Shown here: positions 7,321 to 15,869 of the stretch, piece after piece | How positions within the stretch are numbered: position 1 is the first letter of the stretch | Layout of the letters: each line of letters begins with the position of its first letter | Assembly (NCBI RefSeq): GCF_032595075.1 | Contig: NZ_CP118735.1 | Span: forward strand, 1,392,001 to 1,456,000 | Reading direction: 5' to 3' | DNA length: 64,000 nt | Origin: Streptococcus sp. 29887 | GTDB taxonomy: Bacteria > Bacillota > Bacilli > Lactobacillales > Streptococcaceae | Position numbers and translations under genes: made by a program | The notes under the pieces: model-generated | Told to the model about the DNA's origin: nothing | Databases searched by the model: none | Seen by the model: only the letters and a program-made list of their open reading frames with translations

Positions 7321-9240
7321 TTAAGCTAACTTGTGGAACATATGCCGAACCTTATCTATACGGCTATTCGGGCGGCGGGGTTGGCAAATAAATTTACCAA
7401 TAGCTGGCTGGTATCCTTTTAACTCTGTCAAGCAGACTCCCTGCCCATTTGTGAAATAAGTTAAATCGTTCCTGTATTCTTGAATACATCTAGCAGGGAT
7501 TTCTCCTTTCAGAATGACCTCGTCATTCTTTATCTGAGTACTTACAATATCTGCACAATACCTTGGAGCATCATGATACGCCCGTGAGAGATATTCCTGC
7601 GGTGCATAAATTTCAAAGTGGAGATATGGCTCTAATAGTTCTGTCCCTGCTTTTTTTAAAGCCTGCTCCAATACGATAGGGGAAAGCAGCCGAAAGTCTG
7701 CGGGGGTACTTACAGGACTATAATACAATCCATATTCAAAACAGATTTTACAGTCTGTCACTTTCCATCCATACAGCCCCTGCTCGCAGCCATAAAGAAC
7801 CCCCTCCATAACCGCATTTTGGAACGATTGATTTAAATATCCAAGTGAAACTCTGCTTTCATACTGCACTCCGCTTCCAATAGGGAGCGGCTCTATGGAC
7901 AACCCGACAGAAGCCCAGAAAGGATTTGGCGGGACTTCTATGTGGATGGTATATTCTGCTTTTCTAAGCGGTCTTTCCATGTATATAACAGTAGGTTCTT
8001 TTATTTCTGCCTCTACATGATACTTTTCCTCAAGAATGGCACAAATAACTTCCATCTGTACCTTCCCCAAAAAGGAAAGTATAATTTCATGCGTTGTAGT
8101 ATCCACGTAATACTTTAAAAGAGGATCGCCATCTGAGATTTCTGTAAGTGCCTCAAGCAACACTTCCCGCTGTTCGGATTTCTTTACTTCAATTGTTGTT
8201 TGGAGCATAGGGAGCGGATTTTCAATAAATTTTCTCTGCGGCAACAGTATTTCGTTCCCCAAAATACTGTTTAGCTGCAAAACATCATTTGGTAAAATTA
8301 CAATATCACCAGAGTAAGCCGTATCTGCTAAACACAATTCACCGTTTGTAGGAATACTCATCTCTGTAATTTTTATTTTCTCTTTTTCTGATATTCTGAC
8401 AACGTCCCTCGAATGCAATGCGCCGCTGTACAGACGCACATAAGCCAAACGCCTCCTTTTTTCTGAATATTCAATCTTAAAAACCTGCCCGCATAGTTCA
8501 GATTGACCTTCAGGCGTTGATGAATAAAATTTACTGGCAATCACTTCTATAAGCTGCCGAATCCCCAGATTGTTTTTAGCGCTTCCGTGATAAACGGGAA
8601 ATAACGTTCCGTTTTGGAATCTCCTGTTTTCTTCCTGTTCCAGTTCTGACATTTTAAACGGTTTCCCTGACATATATTTCTCTAATAGTTCATCGTTTCC
8701 CATAATTACCGTATCCCACTGTTCCATATCGTCATTGTCCGTTACATTTATATGGGGATGCTGCCCAACCTTTTGCTTCACTATAATTTCCGAAGAAAGC
8801 TTTGCTTTCATTTCTTGATATACCATTGGCAAATCAATCCCCTCTTGGTCAATTTTATTGATGAAAAAAATTGTCGGAATCTTCATTGTCTGTAGTGCAT
8901 GAAACAGTATACGGGTCTGTGCCTGTATGCCATCCTTTGCAGAAACTAATAATACTGCTCCGTCTAATACGGATAAAGAACGGTATACTTCCGCCAAAAA
9001 ATCCATATGGCCTGGCGTATCTATAATGTTGACTTTTACATCCTCCCACTGAAAAGATGTCACTGCTGTCTGGATAGTGATTCCCCTTTGACGCTCCAAA
9101 TTCATTGTATCTGTCCTTGTTGTGCCTTCATCTACGCTCCCTGGTTCTGCAATTGCACCACTGGTATACAATAAACTCTCCGTTAATGTTGTCTTTCCTG
9201 CGTCAACGTGAGCCAGAATGCCTAAGTTAATTATTTTCAT
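7321..9240 (-). CDS. tet(O): Tet(O)-type ribosomal protection protein
   Basis: A 639-aa EF-G-like GTPase that dislodges tetracycline from the ribosome. The G-domain motifs are intact: AHVDAGKT (10-17), DTPGH (74-78) and NKID (128-131). The N-terminal 260 residues and the last 240 agree with Tet(O) as I remember it. About residues 265-395 carry many scattered differences (for example [15 protein letters not shown] in place of the usual FVYVRIYSGTLHLRD), so a mosaic such as Tet(O/32/O) or a divergent allele is possible. GAGGAAAA precedes the ATG. Regulation is probably by leader attenuation (see 9270-9313). Length is normal and no frame damage is seen. Confidence 0.95.
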   Translation of the reverse strand: MKIINLGILAHVDAGKTTLTESLLYTSGAIAEPGSVDEGTTRTDTMNLERQRGITIQTAVTSFQWEDVKVNIIDTPGHMDFLAEVYRSLSVLDGAVLLVSAKDGIQAQTRILFHALQTMKIPTIFFINKIDQEGIDLPMVYQEMKAKLSSEIIVKQKVGQHPHINVTDNDDMEQWDTVIMGNDELLEKYMSGKPFKMSELEQEENRRFQNGTLFPVYHGSAKNNLGIRQLIEVIASKFYSSTPEGQSELCGQVFKIEYSEKRRRLAYVRLYSGALHSRDVVRISEKEKIKITEMSIPTNGELCLADTAYSGDIVILPNDVLQLNSILGNEILLPQRKFIENPLPMLQTTIEVKKSEQREVLLEALTEISDGDPLLKYYVDTTTHEIILSFLGKVQMEVICAILEEKYHVEAEIKEPTVIYMERPLRKAEYTIHIEVPPNPFWASVGLSIEPLPIGSGVQYESRVSLGYLNQSFQNAVMEGVLYGCEQGLYGWKVTDCKICFEYGLYYSPVSTPADFRLLSPIVLEQALKKAGTELLEPYLHFEIYAPQEYLSRAYHDAPRYCADIVSTQIKNDEVILKGEIPARCIQEYRNDLTYFTNGQGVCLTELKGYQPAIGKFICQPRRPNSRIDKVRHMFHKLA

Positions 9241-9269
9241 GTGATTTTCCTCCTATCAACACCCAAAAA

Positions 9270-9313
9270 AGGGCATAAAAATACCCAGTGATAAATACTC
9301 CTATCACTGGGTA
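9270..9313 (-). promoter_or_regulatory. tet leader transcription attenuator
   Basis: A perfect 12-bp stem TACCCAGTGATA/TATCACTGGGTA (9282-9313) is followed on the minus strand by ATTTTTATG, about 30 nt before the tet(O) ribosome site. The upstream leader (to about 9540) includes the short frame MRQGILK and resembles the tet(M) leader of Tn916, where tetracycline-driven ribosome behaviour relieves termination. Mechanism here is by analogy. Confidence 0.75.
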
Positions 9314-9606
9314 AATAACTCCAATAGCCCCAAAACACTTATATGTTTTCGGGCATATAAAATTACATGATAAAAGTATTATTAAACTGGGTACAAAAAA
9401 CTAAGCCCCATATTAAAAGTGAAACGGGACTGCTACTTTTTGTTCCCACTATCAAATTGACAGTTTATTTAAGAATACCTTGCCGCATATTTATTAACTC
9501 CTTGTATAATACTGAATCTAATTATATTCCTTAACCCTTTATTTGTCAAGCTGACAAACTAAAGCAGAAAAAGCGGCAGGATTTCCCCCTGCCACTAATC
9601 ATCTGT

Positions 9607-9981
9607 TTATGCAAAAATAATTTCCTTTTCCACAATCTCCCTCGCACAAGCCCTTATGTTATTGAGGCATCCTGTCCATTCTAAGGCGTTTTCTGCCTTT
9701 AGCTGTTCCGTTATGCCCTGTGCCTGTTTCATACCCTCTATGAGCCTTTCAAAGCGTTCCTGTGCCTGTCTGTCAATGTCGGCAAGGTAAGCGTTAAGTC
9801 TGCCGCTTGTAAGAAGATTGGTGTATGTAACTTTGCAGTGATGCTTCAGATAATCCAAATGCCGCTGTCCCCAGATGCCTATCGGCTGTTCTTCTTCGGC
9901 GGGTACAGTAAAGCACGGTATCAAATAATCGCCTTGCCTTTCGTATTTGCCGCCCATTTCCTCAAAAATTGTCTTTGCCAT
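9607..9981 (-). CDS. tnpV: TnpV-like transposon-encoded protein
   Basis: A 124-aa protein matching TnpV of the Tn4451/Tn4453 mobilisable transposon group: an N-terminal KTIFEEMGGKY motif, a central GIWGQRHLDYLKHH segment and a helical C-terminus. TnpV is an accessory gene of unknown role in those elements. GC-rich codon use matches the sigma genes, so it marks the clostridial part of the composite. The serine recombinase TnpX that normally accompanies it is absent. GAGGT lies 9 nt before the ATG. Confidence 0.8.
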   Translation of the reverse strand: MAKTIFEEMGGKYERQGDYLIPCFTVPAEEEQPIGIWGQRHLDYLKHHCKVTYTNLLTSGRLNAYLADIDRQAQERFERLIEGMKQAQGITEQLKAENALEWTGCLNNIRACAREIVEKEIIFA

Positions 9982-9993
9982 TGTCTGTTACCT

Positions 9994-10018
9994 CAAAAGC
10001 CCTCTTTAAAGGGCTTTT
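9994..10018 (-). terminator. Terminator-like palindrome after topoisomerase remnant
   Basis: An AAAAGCCCT/AGGGCTTTT stem with a short loop lies right after the stop of the topoisomerase fragment and just before the tnpV ribosome site. Confidence 0.6.
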
Positions 10019-10022
10019 ATGT

Positions 10023-10316
10023 TTATTTTGAAAAAGAGATAAAATCAATATATCCCTTTTCCCCAATTTTTACAACGGCATTGTAGGGCTTTTTCTCTTT
10101 GTTTTTGATTCCTTTTACCAGGGTTTCTTTTCCCTCCAGTAATTCTTTTACATTCGTTTTGGTTAGTTTTTTCTTTCTAAAATGTTCAGCTAAAGTAAAC
10201 TTACATTCAGGATAATTTGAACAACCATAAAACGATTTTTTTAATACAATATTGTTGCCACACTTAGGACATTTTCCTACAAGGGGTCCCGAGCGCTTAG
10301 TGGGAATTTGTACCCC
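10023..10316 (-). pseudogene. 3' fragment of plasmid DNA topoisomerase (zinc-finger tail)
   Basis: About 97 residues with no start codon, containing CPKCGNNIVLKK and CSNYPECKF, i.e. a C-terminal topoisomerase zinc ribbon. It is in frame with the small ORF upstream but separated from it by a TAA. It resembles the topoisomerase tail carried next to erm(B) on pAMbeta1/Tn917-type plasmids; catalytic domains are absent. Confidence 0.75.
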
Positions 10317-10354
10317 TTATCGATACAAATTCCCCGTAGGCGCTAGGGACCTCT
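10285..10354. repeat. Long imperfect palindrome downstream of erm(B)
   Basis: Arms centred near 10319: GGTCCCGAGCGC (from 10285) faces GCGCTAGGGACC (to 10354). The inner arms GGGAATTTGTACCCC and GATACAAATTCCCC continue the pairing. It spans the stop of the 43-aa ORF and the start of the topoisomerase remnant. It could be a terminator or a recombination/replication site left from a plasmid. Confidence 0.6.
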
Positions 10355-10448
10355 TTAGCTCCTTGGAAGCTGTCAGTAGTATACCTAATAATTTATCTAC
10401 ATTCCCTTTAGTAACGTGTAACTTTCCAAATTTACAAAAGCGACTCAT
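10317..10448 (-). CDS. Short ORF following erm(B)
   Basis: A 43-aa ORF with GGGAGG upstream of its ATG, 4 nt after the erm(B) stop. The same short ORF commonly follows erm(B) on Tn917/pAMbeta1-type elements. It may be the fused 5' end of an old gene joined to the topoisomerase tail; function unknown. Confidence 0.5.
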   Translation of the reverse strand: MSRFCKFGKLHVTKGNVDKLLGILLTASKELKRSLAPTGNLYR

Positions 10449-10452
10449 AGAA

Positions 10453-11190
10453 TTATTTCCTCCCGTTAAATAATAGATAACTATTAAAAATAGACAATAC
10501 TTGCTCATAAGTAACGGTACTTAAATTGTTTACTTTGGCGTGTTTCATTGCTTGATGAAACTGATTTTTAGTAAACAGTTGACGATATTCTCGATTGACC
10601 CATTTTGAAACAAAGTACGTATATAGCTTCCAATATTTATCTGGAACATCTGTGGTATGGCGGGTAAGTTTTATTAAGACGCTGTTTACTTTTGGTTTAG
10701 GATGAAAGCATTCCGCTGGCAGCTTAAGCAATTGCTGAATCGAGACTTGAGTGTGCAAGAGCAACCCTAGTGTTCGGTGAATATCCAAGGTACGCTTGTA
10801 GAATCCTTCTTCAACAATCAGATAGATGTCAGACGCATGGCTTTCAAAAACCACTTTTTTAATAATTTGTGTGCTTAAATGGTAAGGAATATTCCCAACA
10901 ATTTTATACCTCTGTTTGTTAGGGAATTGAAACTGTAGAATATCTTGGTGAATTAAAGTGACACGAGTATTCAGTTTTAATTTTTCTGACGATAAGTTGA
11001 ATAGATGACTGTCTAATTCAATAGACGTTACCTGTTTACTTATTTTAGCCAGTTTCGTCGTTAAATGCCCTTTACCTGTTCCAATTTCGTAAACGGTATC
11101 GGTTTCTTTTAAATTCAATTGTTTTATTATTTGGTTGAGTACTTTTTCACTCGTTAAAAAGTTTTGAGAATATTTTATATTTTTTTTCAT
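10453..11190 (-). CDS. erm(B): Erm(B) 23S rRNA adenine N6-methyltransferase
   Basis: A 245-aa enzyme that dimethylates A2058 of 23S rRNA and gives macrolide, lincosamide and streptogramin B resistance. The S-adenosylmethionine motif EIGTGKGH (35-42) and the catalytic NIPYH motif (100-104) are present, and the length is normal. The ATG lies on the 3' side of a hairpin (TGTAATCACT/AGTGATTACA) that holds the AGGAG ribosome site in its loop, which is the classic translational attenuator. An upstream leader peptide ORF and a 32-bp duplication are described separately. Confidence 0.97.
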   Translation of the reverse strand: MKKNIKYSQNFLTSEKVLNQIIKQLNLKETDTVYEIGTGKGHLTTKLAKISKQVTSIELDSHLFNLSSEKLKLNTRVTLIHQDILQFQFPNKQRYKIVGNIPYHLSTQIIKKVVFESHASDIYLIVEEGFYKRTLDIHRTLGLLLHTQVSIQQLLKLPAECFHPKPKVNSVLIKLTRHTTDVPDKYWKLYTYFVSKWVNREYRQLFTKNQFHQAMKHAKVNNLSTVTYEQVLSIFNSYLLFNGRK

Positions 11191-11321
11191 GTAATCACTC
11201 CTGAAGTGATTACATCTATAAACAAATACAGAAGTTAAACGATTTGTTTGTAATTTTAGTTATCTGTTTAAAAAGTCATAAGATTAGTCACTGGTAGGAA
11301 TCAATCTAACGTATTTATTTA

Positions 11322-11385
11322 TCTGCGTAATCACTGTTTTTAGTCTGTTTCAATCTGCGTAATCACTGTTTTTAGTCTGTTTCAA
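11322..11385. repeat. Perfect 32-bp tandem duplication in erm(B) leader
   Basis: 11322-11353 and 11354-11385 are identical. The duplication covers the 3' end of the leader peptide ORF and moves its stop codon. Confidence 0.95.
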
Positions 11386-11430
11386 AACAGTAGATGTTTT
11401 ATCTACATTACGCATTTGGAATACCAACAT
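11350..11430 (-). CDS. ermBL: erm(B) leader peptide
   Basis: A 26-codon ORF starting MLVFQMRNVDKTSTV with AAGGAGG upstream. In the usual erm(B) system a macrolide-stalled ribosome on this peptide refolds the mRNA and frees the erm(B) start. The first residues through VDK are intact. The end reads SDYAD-stop, whereas I recall the common form ending SDYADK; the change results from the 32-bp duplication. Confidence 0.85.
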   Translation of the reverse strand: MLVFQMRNVDKTSTVLKQTKNSDYAD

Positions 11431-11478
11431 GACGAATCCCTCCTTCTTAATTACAAATTTTTAGCATCTAATTTAACT

Positions 11479-14400
11479 TCAATTCCTATTATACAAAATT
11501 TTATAATCGAAATCAACACCACGTCCGTCAGCCAAGCTCGAATTTAAGGCATCAAGGGCAGTATGTACCTTTTTAACCTCTTTTTCAGGACGCACTAAAG
11601 CCTTCTCAAAAGCAAGGGATTTAGTATAGATAACAGACTTTCCACTTGGATCCAGACGTTCATCTTCCAAACTAGCAAGAAGCGAATACTTATCATCACT
11701 ATCAAAAAGATTACGGTTCACTGCACTGTTCAAATACCCATAGTGTTTGACAAAGCTATTATAGGTACGATTGAGTTTGCCTAACAAGTGGTTAAAGGTC
11801 TTCTTATCATAGTCATAATGGCGTTGAATGGCAATGACCTCTTGGTAAGCATTTCGAATGTCCACCATTCCTTTGATTCGTGCCACTTCTTTATCAGACA
11901 AAGGAGCTTCATAGAAAACTGTCTTTTTATAATACCCCTTAAATTGTCCGCGTTTAGCTGCATCATCGGTCACATAGACATCCAGAGCACTGCTATCTGT
12001 AACTTCTAAGCTATTAAATCTATCAATCTGTTTTTGAGAATGTTTGGTGTCCCATGCTTTGAAGTTGCCCTCTTCATCGACATAGTAACTGATTTCTTCC
12101 GTCTTGGTTCCGACTCGAATGCCTTTATTATCTCGATAGTAGACCGTAGCACCCTGGTAACCAAAACTGTACTGACCCAGATTCTCCCTCATTTCAACTG
12201 GAATGGAAGTATCAATGACTTGTTTGGTCAACACATTTGGATTAATGATGACCTCATTTCTATCAATCTTTCTTGGGGCTTTTACTTGATTTAGAGCAGT
12301 TTGGACACTGGCAATCAAGTCATCACTAGTCCCCTTAACAGAAAGTGTTCCGCCGTTAAAATTTCTGATCTCGTAGGTTCCTAGCACTTGGCTATTGTAT
12401 TCCCCATCAAAATAAGGATTGAGCCAAATGCGACTATCCTTATCATAACGAATGGAACCTGAAAAGGCTAAGTCGTCTGCCACATATCCCTTGTCTAAGT
12501 GTTTCTGGAAGAATAACATATCCGTTGTGACACTCGTTCCCGCAATGGCTTTAAAGGCAGAGTCAGGCAGTCGAACCCCACCAAGAAAGTCAGTTGTCTC
12601 ACGAATATCTTGTAAAATGTTTCCGGTTCGCTTATCCATGGTTCCTGTTGAGGAGATAATCGCTACTTGCCCACCATCATGGACCAAATCAAGCGACTTT
12701 TTGACAAAGTAATCATGAATCATATAAGGCTTATCGTACTTGTTATCCGCGATCCGAATATTGGCAAATGGCACATTTGAAATCACCAAATCAAAACTAT
12801 TGTCGTTAAAAGCCACCGTCTCAAAACCCTTAATTTCAAAATGACTATTGGGGTGAAGGTGTTTGGCTATAGTTCCTGTAATGGTATCTAGCTCTACGCC
12901 ATATAGCTCACTCTTTTCTCTTAAGTGTTTGGGCATAGCCGCAAAGAAATTCCCTGTTCCCATGGAAGGGTCTAGGATTTTTCCGCCTGTAAAACCATCT
13001 CTTTCCAACTTATCCCACATCTGACGGATCAGGGTAGGGTCTGTATAATAGGCTGTCAAGGAGGACTGTTTCATATCCGAATACTCTTTATCTGTGACTA
13101 AGCTTTTCAGTTCTTCTCGTTCCTTAGAAAATTTTGGATTATAGTCATCAAAGAAATCATTGGCAAGTCCACCCCAACCCACATACTTGGCAAGGAGTTC
13201 TTGTTCACTTGGACTTGCCTGACGGCGTTCCGTTTCAAGTGTTTTAACCAAACGAATAGCCGCAATGTTTGTCTCAACCTTATCTCTAGCAGTCCTAGGA
13301 TAAAAGTCCGTCAAATCTTCTGGAAAATAAAAGTCCGTTACTGGAATCTCTGGAATTGTTTCGACGACTACCTCTTCAGGAATTTGACTATCTGTTTCTT
13401 CAAGATCAATATCGTTATGACCTTTTTCAGAACCATCTGGTTCCAATAGTCCAATACTCTGAACTGGCTCCTCTTTCAGAAATGAAAAAAGATTTAGTTC
13501 TTGGTCCGCTTCTTCTAACTCTGTTTGTGGTTCTGCCTTTGGCTGATGAAGTGCCTGACTGACTTCTTCCCAGGTCCTCAAATAAAGAACTGGATTTTGT
13601 TCAATGATATCCGAAAAATCATTGACTAACTCAATTCGAATCAAACCGTTCAATCGAGCATCGCTGACCGACACGACCTCAAAGTCCTGTCCCTTATAGG
13701 AAACCAATGACCCCAGAGGATAAGTGTCCAATACTCTCTGAACCAGTGGATTTTCCGCGAATTCTTCATCAACTACTTCTTTTCCCTCAGCTTTCTCTAG
13801 CTTGCTTTTCCAATCTCTGAGAGTTAAATCTGGCTGATTACCTTTATCTTTTTCAAATTGCTCCGCATCTTCTCTGCTGAGTTCTTGGTGTAAAAAGGCG
13901 TAGGCAACTTGTCGCAGCTCTTCAATGGAAAGCTGGCTACCAAAGAAAAATTCAACCTTTTCATGACTTAGTCCCATTTGGAGTAGTTCTGTCGCAAGGG
14001 CTAGTTGAGTTACCGAGGCTTTGGGATAACCACCTAGTAAAGCAAGGTCTGCATTTTTTAAACGAAAACGACCTGCCGCATCCAATAAAATACCGATTTG
14101 GTCTGGGTCAAACTGAGATAGCTCAATCCCTACCTGAGTCAATTTTTCTTGATTTTCTGCCCTAATAGCTTGTCCAATTTTTTCTAATTCCTTTTCTTCG
14201 ACTGTGGTCAGCGTTCGTTTCAGCTCATAGGGACTACCATCAGCTTCTAGATAGGTGAGTAACTCCTCGCCCTCAAAGATTGGTGTCATTTCCATTTCAG
14301 TGTCAAAATCACCTCGTTTAAAACTTGGGACTTTGGAACGTTCATTACGAATTTGGTCAAAATATGTTAGAATCTCAAATTTACGTCGTAAAGATAACTC

Positions 14401-15093
14401 TTCATAGGCAGGCAGATGACTGGTTTTTCCAGTTCGGATATCCAAATGAGACAAATCTACGTCCAAACTAGCAATAATCAAAGAGCCATCTTCTCTAAAT
14501 GATATTGCTTGATTACTACTCACTTTGTGCTCATCACCAGTTTCTTCATTTTCTAGAACAGTTTTATCAGCTCTTGTTTCAAGCTCAGGCTCGTAAGTCA
14601 AGAGAAACTGTTCAATATCTCGGCTGATTCGATCCGCTAAATTATTAGCCACACGATAAACATTGACCAAATTAGCTCCCCTACTCTTTTGTAAGAGTGA
14701 ATCCGGCGATATGGTTTGGTAGTGTCCATTGGAATCCAATAATTGAAAACGAGTGGCCAGATTGAACAAGGCCACTTCAATCACCAAGTCTTTTTCAGAC
14801 GGCGATAGTTTGTCGAGTTTTTGGAGACCAGTTTGGCCGAAAACTTGTGTATAGGTCAATAGATCATGAGCAGTATCATAAGGACTAGCCTGGACAAAAG
14901 CTGAAACATCTGTCTCAAAGTGAAGTACCTGAACAGATCTTTTGATTCCCTGCCTATTGGTCATAAACTGACGAATAAGACTATCCCACTCCTCATCAAA
15001 ATGCTCTGCTTGGTAATATAAAAATGCCTCAAGCAGGGCTCTATCACGAGGAATGGTGGCTCTCATCATTTGTAGTAAGACTTCTTGATTCAT
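11479..15093 (-). pseudogene. Truncated SNF2-type DNA methylase/helicase of the ICE
   Basis: The first ~1200 residues of a large ICESa2603-type protein that normally joins an N6-adenine methylase to an SNF2 helicase. The methylase core is visible at about residue 702 (LDPSMGTGNFFAAMP, AdoMet site) and about 771 (ISNVPFANI, the catalytic NPPF-type motif, here NVPF). The helicase half is absent: the frame runs into the erm(B) promoter and stops at 11479. GGGAGG precedes the ATG. The shortened product could still fold as a methylase, but this is inference. A possible C-terminal remnant lies at 4842-5008. The gene follows the 183-aa ORF in the adhesin operon. Confidence 0.8.
11488..11516 (-). promoter_or_regulatory. 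Promoter of the erm(B) leader
   Basis: TATAAT (11488-11493) and TTGATT (11511-11516) with exactly 17 nt between them. The -35 lies in sequence that still reads as the broken methylase gene, so the promoter may be a hybrid made by the insertion. Confidence 0.7.
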
Positions 15094-15110
15094 TTTTCCC
15101 TCCCATTTTA

Positions 15111-15139
15111 AAAGGGCTGAGAGTTTTTCTCAGCCCTTT
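15111..15139 (-). terminator. Hairpin between 183-aa ORF and methylase gene
   Basis: A perfect 12-bp stem AAAGGGCTGAGA/TCTCAGCCCTTT with a 5-nt loop. The trailing T run on the minus strand is short, so termination may be partial or the stem may stabilise mRNA ends. Confidence 0.55.
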
Positions 15140-15142
15140 GCG

Positions 15143-15694
15143 TTAATCTAGGACCAAGGCTCGTTGGTCTCTTTCTTGTGGAATACCTTCAATTACAGTT
15201 GCCACATAGTGTTGTAAGAAATGACTTTTCTGGTCTAGTAAATCTTTTTGCAAGGCAAGGTGAACCAAATCTCCAAAATAATCCTGGCTGGAAATAGCCA
15301 AGTCCTGTTGAATCATGTCCTGTAAGGTTTCAAGGCTAAGTGGTGAATAATCGTCACTATCCAAAACCTCATACTGTTCCAAGGTGTCTGAAAGACTATT
15401 TGATGACATCAGATCCATAATAAAACTAGAGCCTTCCCCTGTTCGGTACAACTTTTCTAGAATGTCAGTCATATCTGCCTGTACTTCATCCTGATAACTA
15501 TCCACTTTAACTCGTAGCTCATCACTAATCAAGGATAGGTCATCTTCATCCATATAATCTTGATAAACCTGATTGAGGATTGTTCTATCAGAAATACTTA
15601 ATTCCAAAGAGAGAAAGGCCTTGATAAACTCTTGGTAATCGACCTTCTCCATTTCAGACAAAGCCTCTTTCATGGTGTCAAAGTTCCAAGCCAT
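15143..15694 (-). CDS. Acidic ICE protein of unknown function
   Basis: A 183-aa, acidic, probably all-helical protein (starts MAWNFDTMKEAL, many Asp/Leu/Ser). The ATG at 15694 is chosen because AAAAGGAG lies upstream; a GTG directly before it overlaps the spacing. It overlaps the end of the dockerin-like gene by 17 nt, so the two are coupled. I do not recognise a family. Its constant place between adhesin and methylase suggests ICE backbone. Confidence 0.6.
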   Translation of the reverse strand: MAWNFDTMKEALSEMEKVDYQEFIKAFLSLELSISDRTILNQVYQDYMDEDDLSLISDELRVKVDSYQDEVQADMTDILEKLYRTGEGSSFIMDLMSSNSLSDTLEQYEVLDSDDYSPLSLETLQDMIQQDLAISSQDYFGDLVHLALQKDLLDQKSHFLQHYVATVIEGIPQERDQRALVLD

Positions 15695-15869
15695 CACACA
15701 ACTCCTTTTGTGGGACTAGTGGTGAATGTCCAGATTGTAGCTCCTCTAAATCAGCTTGACCATCACCATCTGTGTCAACAGACTGCGGATTGGTTCCCAA
15801 AGCCAGTTCCTGAGCATCTGTCAAGCCATCTTGGTCTGAATCCTTTTCATAAATAGTTTTTGGATTCAT
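15678..15869 (-). CDS. Short dockerin/thrombospondin-3-like calcium-binding protein
   Basis: A 63-aa protein with two calcium-loop repeats, DSDQDGLTDAQE and DTDGDGQADLEE, the pattern of dockerin or thrombospondin type 3 loops. There is no signal peptide or anchor, so it is either cytoplasmic or a detached module of a surface protein. Its ATG directly follows the TAG of the adhesin gene and uses GGAGGAG inside the adhesin 3' end, so it is strictly cotranslated with the adhesin. Confidence 0.7.
   Translation of the reverse strand: MNPKTIYEKDSDQDGLTDAQELALGTNPQSVDTDGDGQADLEELQSGHSPLVPQKELCDGLEL

Larger units (their letters stand above)
5009..11510. mobile_element. Composite tet(O)-erm(B) resistance segment inserted in the ICE
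   Basis: About 6.5 kb of foreign-looking DNA between two broken ICE coding frames. It contains three sigma-like genes, a KTR zinc-ribbon gene, tet(O) with a Tn916-style leader, tnpV, a topoisomerase 3' fragment, a small ORF and erm(B). Base composition is patchy: the sigma genes and tnpV are clearly GC-richer than the ICE, and the erm(B) part is AT-rich, so it was built from at least two sources. No transposase other than tnpV and no flanking inverted repeats or target duplication are visible. The left edge is near 5003-5009 and the right edge near 11495-11510. Confidence 0.75.

Noticed and set aside
11479..15093. Intact SNF2 methylase
   Set aside because: No helicase motifs remain and the frame ends in erm(B) promoter DNA.
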